Assembly (NCBI RefSeq): GCF_000346465.2
Contig: NC_034010.1
Location: forward strand, 12,386,367 to 12,450,366
Origin: Prunus persica
Lineage: Eukaryota; Streptophyta; Magnoliopsida; Rosales; Rosaceae
DNA length: 64,000 nucleotides
Reading direction: 5' to 3'
In this document: positions 33,476 through 44,440 of the stretch, piece by piece
Layout: each line of letters opens with the position of its first letter
Numbering within the stretch: position 1 is the first letter of the stretch
The notes under the pieces: model-generated
The model's input: the letters and a program-made list of their open reading frames with translations, nothing else
Databases searched by the model: none
Told to the model about the DNA's origin: nothing
Program-made: the position numbers and the translations under genes

Positions 33476-33733
33476 AATAGACAATAGTTGAAACAAAGTG
33501 ATTGTTGTTTCGACTGCAAGGCCTATGCATGTTTTGATTTGATAAAAGCTATTCTTTGTCTGATATGCATGCTTTGTTCTAATAAAAGCTATACCTTTTT
33601 TTTTATATGCATTCTTTATTCTTTTCCTTTTGAGAATATATTTTTTGTCATGACTAACTCTTTTCTTGTTGTTTGATATTTTACCTTCCAATTGATGTAT
33701 CAGTCTTTATAATTTTTTATTTTTTTTTCCTAG

Positions 33734-36103
33734 ATGAGTGACGACAATGAAGAGACTCAAGTTCCTGAAACCCAAATTGAGGAGGATAACAACCCTACAC
33801 CAAATGAAAATGATAGCAATCCTGCAGTAACTGAAAATAACGATACAGAAGCCACAATTTCAACTCAAGCTGCTATGAATAAAAGGAAAGGTAGATCTCC
33901 TGCTTGGGAACATTTTGAAAAGAAAGAAATTCGAGGTCAAATAAAAGCTGTGTGCATTCATTGTAAGAATATCTTAGGCGCAAGTAGCAAGAATGGGACT
34001 AGACATTTACTTGATCATGTAATGTCTTGTCTTTATAAAAGACAAAGAACCATAGATCAATCAATGTTGAATCCTACAAAGTTGAGTGATGGGAGTGTCA
34101 AACTTGGCACTTATAATTTTGACCACGACCATGCCAGGAAGGCACTTGCAAATATGATTATTCTTCATGAGTATCCATTATCCATGGTTGATCATATTGG
34201 ATTCAAGATGTATTCCAATGCTTTGCAACCATTATTTAAGGTGTGTTCTCGAAACACAATCAAGAAGGACATATTTAAGGTTTTTGAAGTTGAGAGGGAG
34301 AAAACAATGAAGTTGTTGGACACCAACAGAAGTAGAATTGCCATTACAACGGATATGTGGACATCGAATAATCAAAAGAGAGGATTCATGACTATCACAT
34401 CACATTTCATTGATGATGCATGGAATTTACAAAGCCGACTAATAAGGTAAAAGTAATATACTTTTCTTATTTGAATTATTAATCCTATTTTTTTAAAAAA
34501 AATAATTAGATTGTGACTTATTTGGGTTTTACTATAGGTTTATATATGTTCCATGTCCACACACGGCGGAGGTACTTGCTGATGCTTTATTGGAATGCAT
34601 GTTCGAATGGAATCTTGACCGTAAGTTGTCTACCTTAACTGTAGATAATTGTTCTACAAATGATTCCATGATTGCGATAGTGTTAGATAAGATTTGCTCG
34701 AGTTCACTTATGTTAGATGGACGTTTATTCCACATGCGGTGTTGTGCTCATATTTTGAATTTGGTAGTGAGAGATGGCTTAGAGGTGATTAAAAAAAGTA
34801 TTGAGAAAATTAGGTACAGTGTTGCATTTTGGCTAGGAACCCAAAAAAGAGAGGAGAAATTTCTTGAAGCGGCCAGGCAATTGAGAGTTCCAACCTCTAA
34901 AATGTTAGAACTTGATTGTAAGACTAGATGGAACTCTACATATTCCATGCTTAAGACTGCAATGATATACAAAGATATTTTTCCTCGTTTGAAGCACCGT
35001 GAGCCATTGTTGATAAGTTGGCCATGTTTTATGATGTGACTGTTCTTTTTTCAGGGACCAAGTATCCTACTGCTAATCTTTACTTTAAGAATCTTTGTGC
35101 TATTAGATTAGCAATTTATGATTGGCTTAGTTCTAAACAAGAAGAGGTGCAAGCAATGGCATTACATATGCAAACAAAGTTTGAGAAGTATTGGGATACA
35201 ATGCATGGTTTGATGGGAGTTGCAAGTATTTTGGATCCAAGGTATAAGATGAAACAAATTGAATTTTTATGCCCTCTAATATATTCAAACAACGCAGCTC
35301 AAGAGATTAAGAAATATAAAGATATTCTCTATGACTTGGTCAAGGAGTATCAGTCAAGATCTCAAAAAAGTCAACAGGTGCAATCTGAATCTTTGATTCC
35401 TACTTCGTCATCTAGACCATCTATGCCTAAACTTGATTTGGTAAAGCAATTAGATGTGTTTGTTTCTCACTCCACTACCCATGGACATGTTAAATCTGAG
35501 TTGGATCATTATCTAGAAGAGTCTTTTTTACCTAGGAATGATGATGATGATTTTGATATATTATGTTGGTGGAAATCAAATGGGATCAAATATCCTACTT
35601 TGCATGATATTGCTAGAGATATTTTGGCCATTCCTGTATCCACAGTTGCTTTAGAGTCTTGCTTTAGTACTAGTGGAAGGATTATAAGCCCTCATCGTAG
35701 CCGGCTTCATTCAAACACAGTAGAGGCATTGATGTGCGCTCGCGATTGGTTATGGAGTGAGATAAGAGGTATTGAAATATTTTTATGCTTATATTTTTCA
35801 TATTAAGTAAAACATTTTATTGTTGTTTTCTAATAATTTTTTTTATTTATACTGTTAGCTTCAAGCCCTAATGAGAAGGAAGCTAGAAGAGTTACCGTTC
35901 AAGATGAAGAAGTTGATAATAATGAGGAAGAGGTAACATTCTTATATTTAATAGCTCTCTTTAATTTTTTAAATAGATTTTTCTTATATTGGCCAGTTTC
36001 TCATTTTCTTTTAAATAATTGTAATGTTTTATCTTATTATTAATTTTTTCTTTTGTAGGAGTCTACCATTGAAACAGAGAACATATCTTTATTTTTTGAT
36101 TAA
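33734..36103 (+). pseudogene. hAT transposase, BED zinc finger / RICESLEEPER type, frameshifted
   Basis: Exons inferred: 33734-34446, 34538-about 35010, about 35015-35768, 35859-35932, 36059-36103. The N-terminus is acidic. The BED zinc finger is AWEHFEKKEIRGQIKAVC, IHCKNILG, RHLLDHVMSC (C-x2-C...H-x4/5-C). The DDE/RNase-H-like core contains ITTDMWTSNNQKRGF and the CCAHILNLVV motif. The C-terminal hAT dimerisation domain runs from LDHYLEES through WWKSN and YPTLHDIARDILAIPVSTVA to CARDWLW. A frameshift at about 35000-35018 breaks the frame after FPRLKHREPL, and compared with relatives roughly 20 residues seem to be missing there. All introns keep GT-AG. The protein would be truncated, so the element is probably non-autonomous. 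Confidence 0.9.
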
Positions 36104-37658
36104 AGCTATGAATGATGGAGCGTATGAGAGTTCATTGAAATTGTGAAGTTTTATTTGATAACAGGATATTGTTAATATTTCTTTAGGATTGGTTTTCTAA
36201 TTTAAGACTAGAAGGATTTATTGTGCTTACTGAAAAAGTTTCTAAATATTTGGATTGAGAAATTATTTTAACAAGAAATATCTTATTAAAAACCGGGGAT
36301 TGGGGCAGGTATGGGAGACACTTCCCCGACGGGGACGGGGACGGGGATTCCCCGAAAAGCCTAAACCGGGGATTGGGGCGGGGACGGGGACGGGGATGGG
36401 GAGCGGTGACGGGGATGGTATTGCCATACCCGGCCCCTAACCGGCCCGTTGCCATCCCTAGTCTCGGAAGGCAAAGTCACTGTTTCTGGCAGCAATGATG
36501 TGCTGACCATGGCTTTGGGCCCCGAGCATCCAGGCAGAGTGAGAGGAGTAGGTGCTGGGATCTCACCAAGGCAATATTTCAATTTACCCAAACCACAGAG
36601 AGTGAGCTTTGATGACCGTTTGAAGGACAGTTTAAGAGTTCTCCTTCAAGAAGAGACTAAAAAGATGGAAGCTAAGGCAAGGGAAGAGGCTTTAAGGATG
36701 GAGGCTAGAACGAAACAATTGGTAGAGGCTGAGAGGGAGCATTTCCTGAGTCAGCTTTCCCAATTAATTCCCAATTTTGATCCAAGCATGCTTAAACCCA
36801 GAATTAGCCAAAGTCCCAAAAATCCAATGTCTGACAAAGCAAGCTGCTCTGGAGGTGATGTGAGATCCCAGCATTTTGAGGATGATACTGCCAAAAATGG
36901 GAAACATCAGGAAGAAAAGGTAACATATCTGAACTTTGAATTCTCTGTTTTTTTAAAAACCATTAGACGTCGTTATTATTAATAAGACCGTCGTTTGAAA
37001 TACATACCACGACGATTTTAAAAATAAACCGTCGTTTGTATTTCAATACCACGTCGTATTTAGTTTACTTGTTTTACACGCCATTAAACGTCGTTATTTT
37101 TAAAACTTTGTGGTTTTTAGACGACGGAGTTAGTCATTCCCGACGTAATAGATGAAGAGAAGAAAGAAGAAAAACAAGATGAAAAGGAGAAAGAAGATGA
37201 CGACCAGGTATGTTCACATAACTTTGCCTTTTTTATTTGTTTTTCAAAATTCCAGACGTCGATATTTTTCTTTAAACCGTCGTTTGTCTACAACTTAGAC
37301 GGCGGAATTTTTTTCTAAGACGTAATAAATTATTCACCACGACGGTTTCTTCACCGTCGTTTAAATTCTTTTCAGACGACGTTTTATTCCTTAAACCGTC
37401 GTTTTTATTGAATTACCACGTCATTTTTTTTATTTCTTTAAACAGGTTATTAAAGTTGTTGATTATTCAAATATGGAGGCGCCATCTTCTTTAAAATTCC
37501 TTTGTCGTTATGTGAAAACGACATTCGTGCCTCAGGATAAGACCCTGCACTTTACAATTGATAAGGAGGTGTTTGGTCTAGAGCGCGATACCTTCCTCCT
37601 GCCTGAAGATATTACACAATTTGCAGGCATGGAAGAAATAGGAGCCACTGTCATTGCT

Positions 37659-38040
37659 GTATATATGAGGTTTGTCATTCTAAAATAATACGTCGTTGGT
37701 TTATTTATTGCGTCGTCTTAACCAACTAACCACGTCGGTTGTATGTACCGTCGTGATAAATATATTATAACGTCGTTGTCTATTTCAGTACGTCGTGTGA
37801 AATTTTATAATACGTCGTTTTGTTATACATAACCGTCGTGTGTTTTTTTGTATATATGAGGTTTGTCATTCTAAAATAATACGTCGTTGGTTTATTTATT
37901 GCGTCGTCTTAACTAACTAACCACGTCGTTAGTATGTACCGTAGTGATAAATATATTATAACGTCGTTGTCTATTTCAGTACGTCGTGTGAAATTTTATA
38001 ATACGTCGTTTTGTTATACATAACCGTCGTGTGTTTTTTT
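37659..38040. repeat. 191-bp tandem duplication in a CACTA gene intron
   Basis: GTATATATGAGGTTTGTCATTC at the exon-4 donor (37659) recurs at 37850, followed by matching CGTCG-motif sequence. The duplicate therefore contains a second copy of the last exon bases and the splice donor. Confidence 0.85.
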
Positions 38041-39297
38041 GTGCTGACTTATTTATATTATTTTATATATTTAGGTACTTACACGATGTTTTGAAACGAG
38101 CAAATATGTGCAGCATGGTTGGCTTTATCGACCCTGCTACAGTTAGTGCCAGCTCTGGCACAATAGCTGACAGATCACGCCTACTAGCAGCTCGACTTCA
38201 GAAGACTGACGGTGAACAGATTTTCCTGCTGCCTTACAATCCAGGGTTAGTCTCCTTAACAGGATTTTGTTTTTATGATTTTCAATAAATGACAGCGTAT
38301 AAACTAACCACGTCGGTGTTTTATTTTATTGAGTCGTTTGAAACTACTAACCACGTCGGTAGTTATTTATCGTCGTGATAAATGTATAATGTCGTCGATT
38401 GCTGCTTTATTTCGTCGTGTGAAATATTATAATACGTCGTTTTTGTAAATAACCGTCGTTTTTATATTAATTTTGTGCAGCCGTCATTGGATCTTGCTGA
38501 TTGTAAGAGCAAAGAGAGAAACCGTCTATTTTCTGGATCCTCTGCCAGGAAATCGTGTGGTCGATGAAGAGGCCAAAAACATTGTGAACAGTGCTATAAA
38601 AATTTATAATTCTCACATAGCCAGACCAGGCCGTAAGGCAGTCATTTGGAAAACTCTGTCAGGCACACCAAAGCAACCCAGCAGTGTCGAATGCGGGTAT
38701 TATGTGATGCGCTTCATGAGGGACATCATCATGGATCCTTCCTTGGGGTTTGAGAAGAAGGTAAGAATAAATTACCTTCATACATTTTACGTCGTTTTTT
38801 GTATTATCAACGACGGTCATGTAAAATTACCGTCGTTGAATAGATATAGTACGTCGGTTATGAAAAATATCGTCGTCTGTGATTGAATTTCTTTTTATTT
38901 ATAAACCTTAATAGTCATTGTTTATGCAGTATGCCAAGGGAAAACAGGAAGCGCCATACCCCCAAGAAGCAATTGATGAAGTCCGGAATGAATGGGCAGA
39001 GTTTGTTTGCCTTCACCTGGAATAGGGGAATTATTGAACACTTGATATTTATGTATAATGTACAAATTTTGTCTATAATATATAATGTAAAAATTTGTTG
39101 AGGTTTTCTTAAATTAAAAAAAAAACAAACATACAAATTGCGTAACCGACGTGTAATACTTTTCCAACGACGTAATAAAGTCAAAAGCCGTCGTTTTTTG
39201 TTGTTTCATTTTAAACAAATCCGACGTAAAAGGATATTTAGACGACGTTCTTTGAACAATTGAGTCGTTTATGGTTTACAACGTCTTCAATTTCTTA

Positions 39298-40055
39298 AGG
39301 GTTCAGGGTAGTACTTTGTAACGACAGCGGTTAAGTCGTGGAATATATATTTTACGTCGGATAGTTAAATATCCGTCATGGTTTCTCATTTAAACGACGT
39401 CATTTTAACAACTTAGTCGTCTATTACAATTTACAACGTCTACAATTTATTAACACCGACGTGGTTTGTTGTTGTGATAAGAATATTTTATTATTTTTAT
39501 ATCAAAATATTCAAAATAAATTTAAAATAAATCAGAAAAATGCAAAGTCAACTCCTATGAAGTCATTGATATATTTTCTTCCCCCTAAACCTTGAAAAAA
39601 TTCATTTTGAATAACAAAAATTTTAAATGACCATCCAAAACAAAATTATTTTGATGAGTCATAAAATCACTTCTAGTTTTATGGTTTAGGGTTTAGAGAT
39701 TAGGGTTGTTATTTATTGGGGTTTATTTTTAAAGTATAATTTTTGGGTAGTCTAGGGTATATATTAGGCTGTAAAACCATAAACCCTTTTATAAACTTAA
39801 TTTTTAAAATTATATAATTTAGTTTTAAGGGTTTAGGGTATTAATTGTTAACGACGGTGGTTGAGTCGTGGAATACATATGTTACGTCGTGCAGTAAAAT
39901 ATCCGACATGGTTTCCACTTTAAACGACGTCATTTTAATATGTAAGTCGTCTATTATAATTTACAACGTTTTCAATTTCTTAACTTCGACGTGGTTTTTC
40001 AGTCGTCTTTATATCAAAATATTCAAAATTAATTTAAAATTAATCCGAAAAATGA
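39298..40055. repeat. direct duplication in the CACTA inter-gene region
   Basis: Block 39298-39545 and block 39833-40055 align over most of their length (for example TTTAAACGACGTCATTTTAA, and TATATCAAAATATTCAAAAT). AT-rich sequence without CGTCG motifs lies between them. Confidence 0.8.
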
Positions 40056-40299
40056 AGCGTCAAAATAAACGGCGTTACGTTCAGTGTTTCCGTCGTGGAA
40101 TATTACATTTACGTCGGTTCTTGTAGAACTTTCGCCATGATTTTTCTTTCGACGTTTCAAAGAGCGCACGCTCTAAAAATTTTCGCGCGCCCTAAATTTT
40201 TTTTTATTTGGCTCTTATTCTTATACTTCTAACCCTGAACCCTAAAATTTTCAGATTTCGCGCAACATAACATTCGCTCTCTCACTTCTACTCTAATTA

Positions 40300-41002
40300 A
40301 AAGTTGCACTCTCCAGGCTCCGTCGAATCTGTGAGCTCGTCTAACCTGTAAGTACAAACCCTATCTTCCCCTTGTAAATTCATTGAATGATATTAGGTTG
40401 TTTTGTAAAAGGGTTTTAGGTATATGCTTTGCGATCTGTTAATAATGTGCTTATAGGTATGGGTTCATGGATTTTCTGTTTAATGGGTTCATGGATTTTC
40501 TGTTTAATGGGTTCATGGATTACATTATCTGTTATGTTGAATTGGGAATGGATTTAATTTTGTCGGATCTTTTAATCACCCTATGTTATGTTGAATTGGG
40601 AATGGATTTATTGTTTTCATGCTTGGTTTCATGTATATGTTGGTTTCTTGCTTGGTTTCATATATATGTTGTGTTCTTAATGGGTTTTGGGTTCTTGAAA
40701 ATAAACTGAGACACGACGCCTTTTTAGGCATATGACGACGATTACACGACGGTTTATGAAAAAACCGTCGTTGTATTACTTATACACGACGCTTTTTTCA
40801 TAAACCGTCGTTTGTATTACTTATATTAGACGACGTCTGTTGAAAATCCGTCGTCTATATATGCCAAATACGTCTGTTTTTGTTTAAAACCCGTCGTCTC
40901 TGTTGTGTATTACTTGCTATTAGATCTTTGTATAATCTGCTATAGTGATGGTCATTGCCTGTATTTTCACTTTATTATAGATAATAGGTTATAGTGTCGG
41001 AG
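40300..41002 (+). other. leader exon and intron of the CACTA TNPD-type gene
   Basis: A leader ending GTCTAACCT/GTAAGTAC (near 40348) and an acceptor TTTATTATAG (near 40980) place an intron before the ATG at 41003. The last 200 bp of the intron again carry CGTCG motifs. Confidence 0.45.
40457..40525. repeat. 24-bp tandem repeat, about 2.7 copies
   Basis: GGGTTCATGGATTTTCTGTT is repeated head to tail. Lies in the presumed leader intron of the second CACTA gene. Confidence 0.9.
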
Positions 41003-41121
41003 ATGGATAAGTCATGGATGCACTCGGATAGAAGATCGAAGGCATATGAGTTTGGGGTGGAAGCATTTTTGAACTTTGCTGTAGAAAATCTTCTAACTAC
41101 AACACATATCCGTTGTCCATG
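41003..41121 (+). pseudogene. start of CACTA TNPD-type transposase (transposase-associated domain)
   Basis: MDKSWMHSDRRSKAYEFGVE then AFLNFAVENLLTTTHIRCP before TGA. This is the N-terminal zinc-binding transposase-associated domain (D.SWM...R....Y..GV..F..FA......I.CPC) found at the start of CACTA transposases. Similarity ends at the CPC motif. The remaining ~700 residues expected for the family are absent, so the element is truncated here. Confidence 0.85.
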
Positions 41122-41129
41122 ACAAGATC

Positions 41130-41330
41130 AAATAAAGGTGTACTTTTGCTGGAAATCAACACAAAAAGACACAGATCACCAACTTCCAAATGATTGTCAT
41201 GCACAACGTCCATCCAACCACGCCTGAATCTGGGCCTTCCTTTGCTCAAACCAACAGACCAAGTTCTCCCATTCGAAACTTGAAGGATGACTTCACAGGA
41301 ATGCTTAATACTAGTTCGAATTGTATATTA
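41130..41330 (-). pseudogene. B3 DNA-binding domain fragment (REM-like)
   Basis: The minus strand reads CEVILQVSNGRTWSVGLSKG, then RPRFRRGWMDVVHDNHLEVG and DLCLFVLI. This is the second half of a plant B3 domain (G..W.V...F..GW..F...N.L..GD.C.F.L) as in REM-type factors. A stop lies just upstream in frame (TAATATACA region). The downstream end runs into the CACTA sequence at about 41122. Only part of one domain is left. Whether it is host sequence flanking the broken transposon or captured cargo cannot be told. Confidence 0.8.
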
Positions 41331-41362
41331 TCCAGGGTTTAAGTTATTTGGACCATCTCCAA

Positions 41363-44300
41363 TGACAGGACCCGCCTCCAATTCCTCGGAACCCGAGACG
41401 AATCCTGTGGAATTCTCGACATCATCCCGATGCCGGGCCCACTTACTAAAGACCGGGACTTTGTGCCAAAATTTTGGTAGAATCTCCCCTGTAATTTGAA
41501 CTTTACCCCCAAAATTTTAACATGCATAAAACACATTTAATATCCCAAAGGCAGCACGCACAATATAATTTCATACAATTCACAAACTCGGCCTTTGGCC
41601 CTCACAAAAACCGAAGTTAAACCAAACTACCCACAAAAGCCCTTAAGCCAAAATATTGCCTTCGGCAAGGCAACTAATAAACTCAAATATGAATTATGAA
41701 TACTAAATACAACATACATCATCTAACTTTTCCAACTCCAACATACGAGGTTTTAACCTCCTAACACAATCACATCTATGTCTGCGGCTGCACCTAATAA
41801 CTTTAGGCTGCCTACGTACCCTCACTGAGGGATCAAGCCACACGTAGTTCTTCCTACTAAATTCCGATTCCAAACACATACAATATCTTTATTCATCTCT
41901 CTGTTAATCACATAATCTCCTCATACGCCGGAAATTCCAACGCCACGTATGGGGTCTGTCATCCAGCCGGAAAATCCTACGCCACGGGTGACCTGACAAT
42001 CACATAATCTCCTCATATGCCGGAAGTTCCAAAGCCACGTATGGGGTCTGTCTCAACGCCGGAAAATCCTACGCCACACAAGACCTAACAATCACATAAC
42101 CTCCCCATACGCCGGAAATTCCAACGCCACGTATGGGGTCTGTCATCATGCCGGATAACCTATACCACGTGTGACCTAACAATCATATCATCTCCCCATA
42201 CGCCGGAAATCCCAACGTCACGTATGAGGTCTGTCTCAACGCTGGAAAATCCTACGCCACGAGAGACCTAACAATCACACAGTCTCCCCATACGCCGGAA
42301 ATTCCAACGCCACGTATGGGGTCTGTCATCCCGTCGGAAAATCCTATACCACGAGTGACTTGACAATCACATAATCTCCCCATACGCCGGAAGTTCCAAC
42401 GCCACGTATGGGGTCTGTCTCAAAACTGAAAAATCCTACGTCACACGAGACCTAACAATCACATAATCTCCCCATACGCCGAAAATTCCAACACCACGTA
42501 TGGGGTCTGTCATCATGCCGGATAACCTACGCCACGTGTGACCTAACAATCATATTATCTCCCCATACGCCGGAAATCCCAACGCCACGTATGAGGTCTG
42601 TCTCAACGCTGGAAAATCCTACGCCACGCGAGACCTAACAATCACACAGTCTCCCCATACGCCGGAAATTCCAACGCCACGTATGGGGTCTGTCATCACG
42701 CCAGAAAATCCTACGCCACGTGTGACCTAACCATAGTATCATTTCCCCATACGCTGAAAATTCCAACGCCACGTATGAGCTCTGTCATCCCGCCGAAAAA
42801 TCCTACGCCACGGGTGATCTGACAATCACAGGGTGGTACTTAAGATAGTGCGTATAGCACTTCAAATTGACATACTCTTAATTTTCTAAACTAATAATAG
42901 AGGTAATCCCAATTTAGTGATACCAGTCTATAGTAGACTGCAACGTAATTTAATCAGAAAAATAATGTTATTTTTAAACCAACGATCAAGCACATAAACA
43001 TAAATTTCATAATTTCAATTATTACCAAGAGTTTCCTATAATAATAATAAACAGTCTAGAAATCTCAACCTAGTCAACATAGCTCAACAACGCACAAGAC
43101 CCGTCCCTAGCGTCATTATAATCCTCATAGGAAGGTAAAACTACCTCGGAAGACTCACAGTCAACCAAGGGTCAAATTACCCATACTTGGTCAAACGGCC
43201 CACAGGGTCCACGACCTCCAAATTATGATCCGAGAGTTCCTATAGGTTCTACAAGGTTTAGAATACACATCCTACAAGTTTGGTTCGGATCGGACGGTCT
43301 GATTGCTCACGATCGCACAATCAGACGGTTATTGAAAAACATAAACTTTAAGTTATTAAATCGAAACATCCGGAGCTCCAATTTCCGATCCGTGAATTCC
43401 TACACGATCCTATAAATGCCTAGATTAACATATATTAAATTCAAGACTATCCAACGGTTCAAACCTATCAAACCCGGATAACGTACAACAGGCGAAATTC
43501 GTTTGGGGTTCGAACGTCAACCAAATTGGAAATCTGAGCACACCTATGCACTCGTGACAACAAGGGGATCACATCGGGACACAATGCCCCATTTCTACGG
43601 TGCCCACGCACCACCACACGCACCAGCAGCGTGTGGGTGTCCAAAGCGATTACGCATTGCTGGAAAATCTCAAAACCACGGCTCAAGACTCCTACCCTAG
43701 GTATAACACCCTATTTGGAATTACTTTTGTTCTTGGACCTACCCCAAAAACTGGCCGGAAGTGGCCGAAATCGCGATCCCAAAACTGGCCAAAATCCAAT
43801 TCGAAAATCAAGCTACCTACGCTCAAAATTGATGCAATTCTACCCAACCATCAGCTAGATTATGAAGAATGGATGAATTTCCATACCTTGATCGTCAACA
43901 ATGGCGGCCAGAGGAGAGAGATCGGAACCGGCGAAGTTTCGAACGAACATCAGCCTAAAAACCACATTTTTCGGCCGCTGAAGCGGCGGCCGATGTCGGG
44001 GAAGGGCTAGGTCATGACGCCGGGCCTGAGCCGGTCCTTTTGGTACCGGTCCCGTCCGCAGCCGTGGCCGGTGGCCGGAGATTCGAAGAAAGAGAGAGGC
44101 TGCTGTCACGATGAGAGGAGAGAGAGGGCGCGCGCGAAGGAAAAAGAGAGAGATGAGGGCTTTTCTGACTTTTATCAAACACTTTTTATAATATTTACGA
44201 TTATGCCACCGAGGGTATTCTGATCGTATCTCTCTCGTTACAACTCCAATTCGAGCCTACTACGTGTCTACGGACTCATCTCGCCGTGCTTTACGCAACA

Positions 44301-44435
44301 GTACAGTCAAAATCCCCAAATTCCTTCCCGGTCAAAAAGTCAACTTAAAACCAAATAAAATATTCTATGGTCAAAAATGGACTTTTTTCATGTTTAATGA
44401 ATAATTAAATATTTATTTAGGACCGGGTCATTACA
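41363..44435 (-). mobile_element. solo LTR, second subfamily, TSD TCCAA
   Basis: 3073 bp, TGACAGGACCC to GGGTCATTACA on the + strand, with TCCAA at 41358-41362 and 44436-44440. On the element strand it begins TGTAATGACCCGGTCCTAAA like the solo LTR at 24067, so these two form one subfamily. It is longer because its minisatellite has about ten units. Confidence 0.95.
41920..42830. repeat. hairpin minisatellite, about ten ~90 bp units
   Basis: Half one is CCCCATACGCCGGAAATTCC...CACGTATGGGG. Half two alternates between GTCATC...(G/A)GTGAC units and GTCTCAACG...CGAGAC units, so arm pairs alternate GTCA/TGAC and GTCTC/GAGAC along the array. Several units have single mismatches (for example CGTATGAGG, AAGAC). 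Confidence 0.9.
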
Positions 44436-44440
44436 TCCAA

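Larger units (their letters stand above)
32744..36460 (+). mobile_element. hAT transposon, full length, TSD GTCTCGGA
   Basis: 3717 bp with perfect 12-bp terminal inverted repeats (TAGGGATGGCAA...TTGCCATCCCTA) and an exact 8-bp duplication GTCTCGGA at 32736-32743 and 36461-36468. Subterminal regions are rich in GGGGACGGGGA-type runs on both ends. It carries a RICESLEEPER/BED-type transposase gene on the + strand and a receptor-kinase fragment in its 5' region. It is inserted in exon two of the CACTA protease gene. Confidence 0.97.
31428..39025 (+). pseudogene. CACTA Transposase_24 + Ulp1-like cysteine protease gene, interrupted
   Basis: Reconstructed exons with GT-AG borders: 31428-32237, 32718-36919 (containing the hAT at 32744-36460), 37121-37207, 37446-37669, 38075-38245, 38481-38760 and 38930-39025. 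Exon one encodes a Lys/Ser-rich start, then the plant Ptta/En/Spm transposase domain (GVLARSRVPL..., IPKDIKEQIWEAVD, AAKKWKDFKSTLTRHYI). Exon two encodes a coiled-coil-like Glu/Lys/Arg stretch. The last four exons give a C48 (Ulp1/SUMO-protease-like) domain with the catalytic histidine in RHWILLIV, aspartate in YFLDPL and cysteine in SVECGYYVM. A TAA at 32727-32729 stops exon two before the hAT insertion, so the gene was probably already dead or uses an alternative. In this class the Ulp1 domain is frequently fused to transposon genes; its target is unknown. Confidence 0.85.
27845..41121 (+). mobile_element. large CACTA (En/Spm) transposon, right end missing
   Basis: Starts CACTACTACAAAAAG at 27845 after a likely 3-bp target TGA. 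Dozens of CGTCGT/ACGACG motifs (often ACCGTCGT or ACGACGGT) cover the left ~3 kb, all introns of its gene, and the region 39.1-40.9 kb. Gene content is typical of the class: a Transposase_24 + Ulp1 protease gene (31428-39025) and the start of a TNPD-type transposase (41003). It also carries an RPN6 gene fragment near the left end. No TTGTAGTAGTG terminus occurs to the right. CACTA similarity stops at about 41121 where a B3-gene fragment begins, so the element is truncated. A hAT transposon (32744-36460) is inserted in it. Confidence 0.9.

Noticed and set aside
41920..42830. Regularly spaced repeats suggestive of a CRISPR array
   Set aside because: The spacers are themselves repeated, the units lie inside retrotransposon LTRs with TSDs, and the genome is plant nuclear. 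It is a minisatellite.
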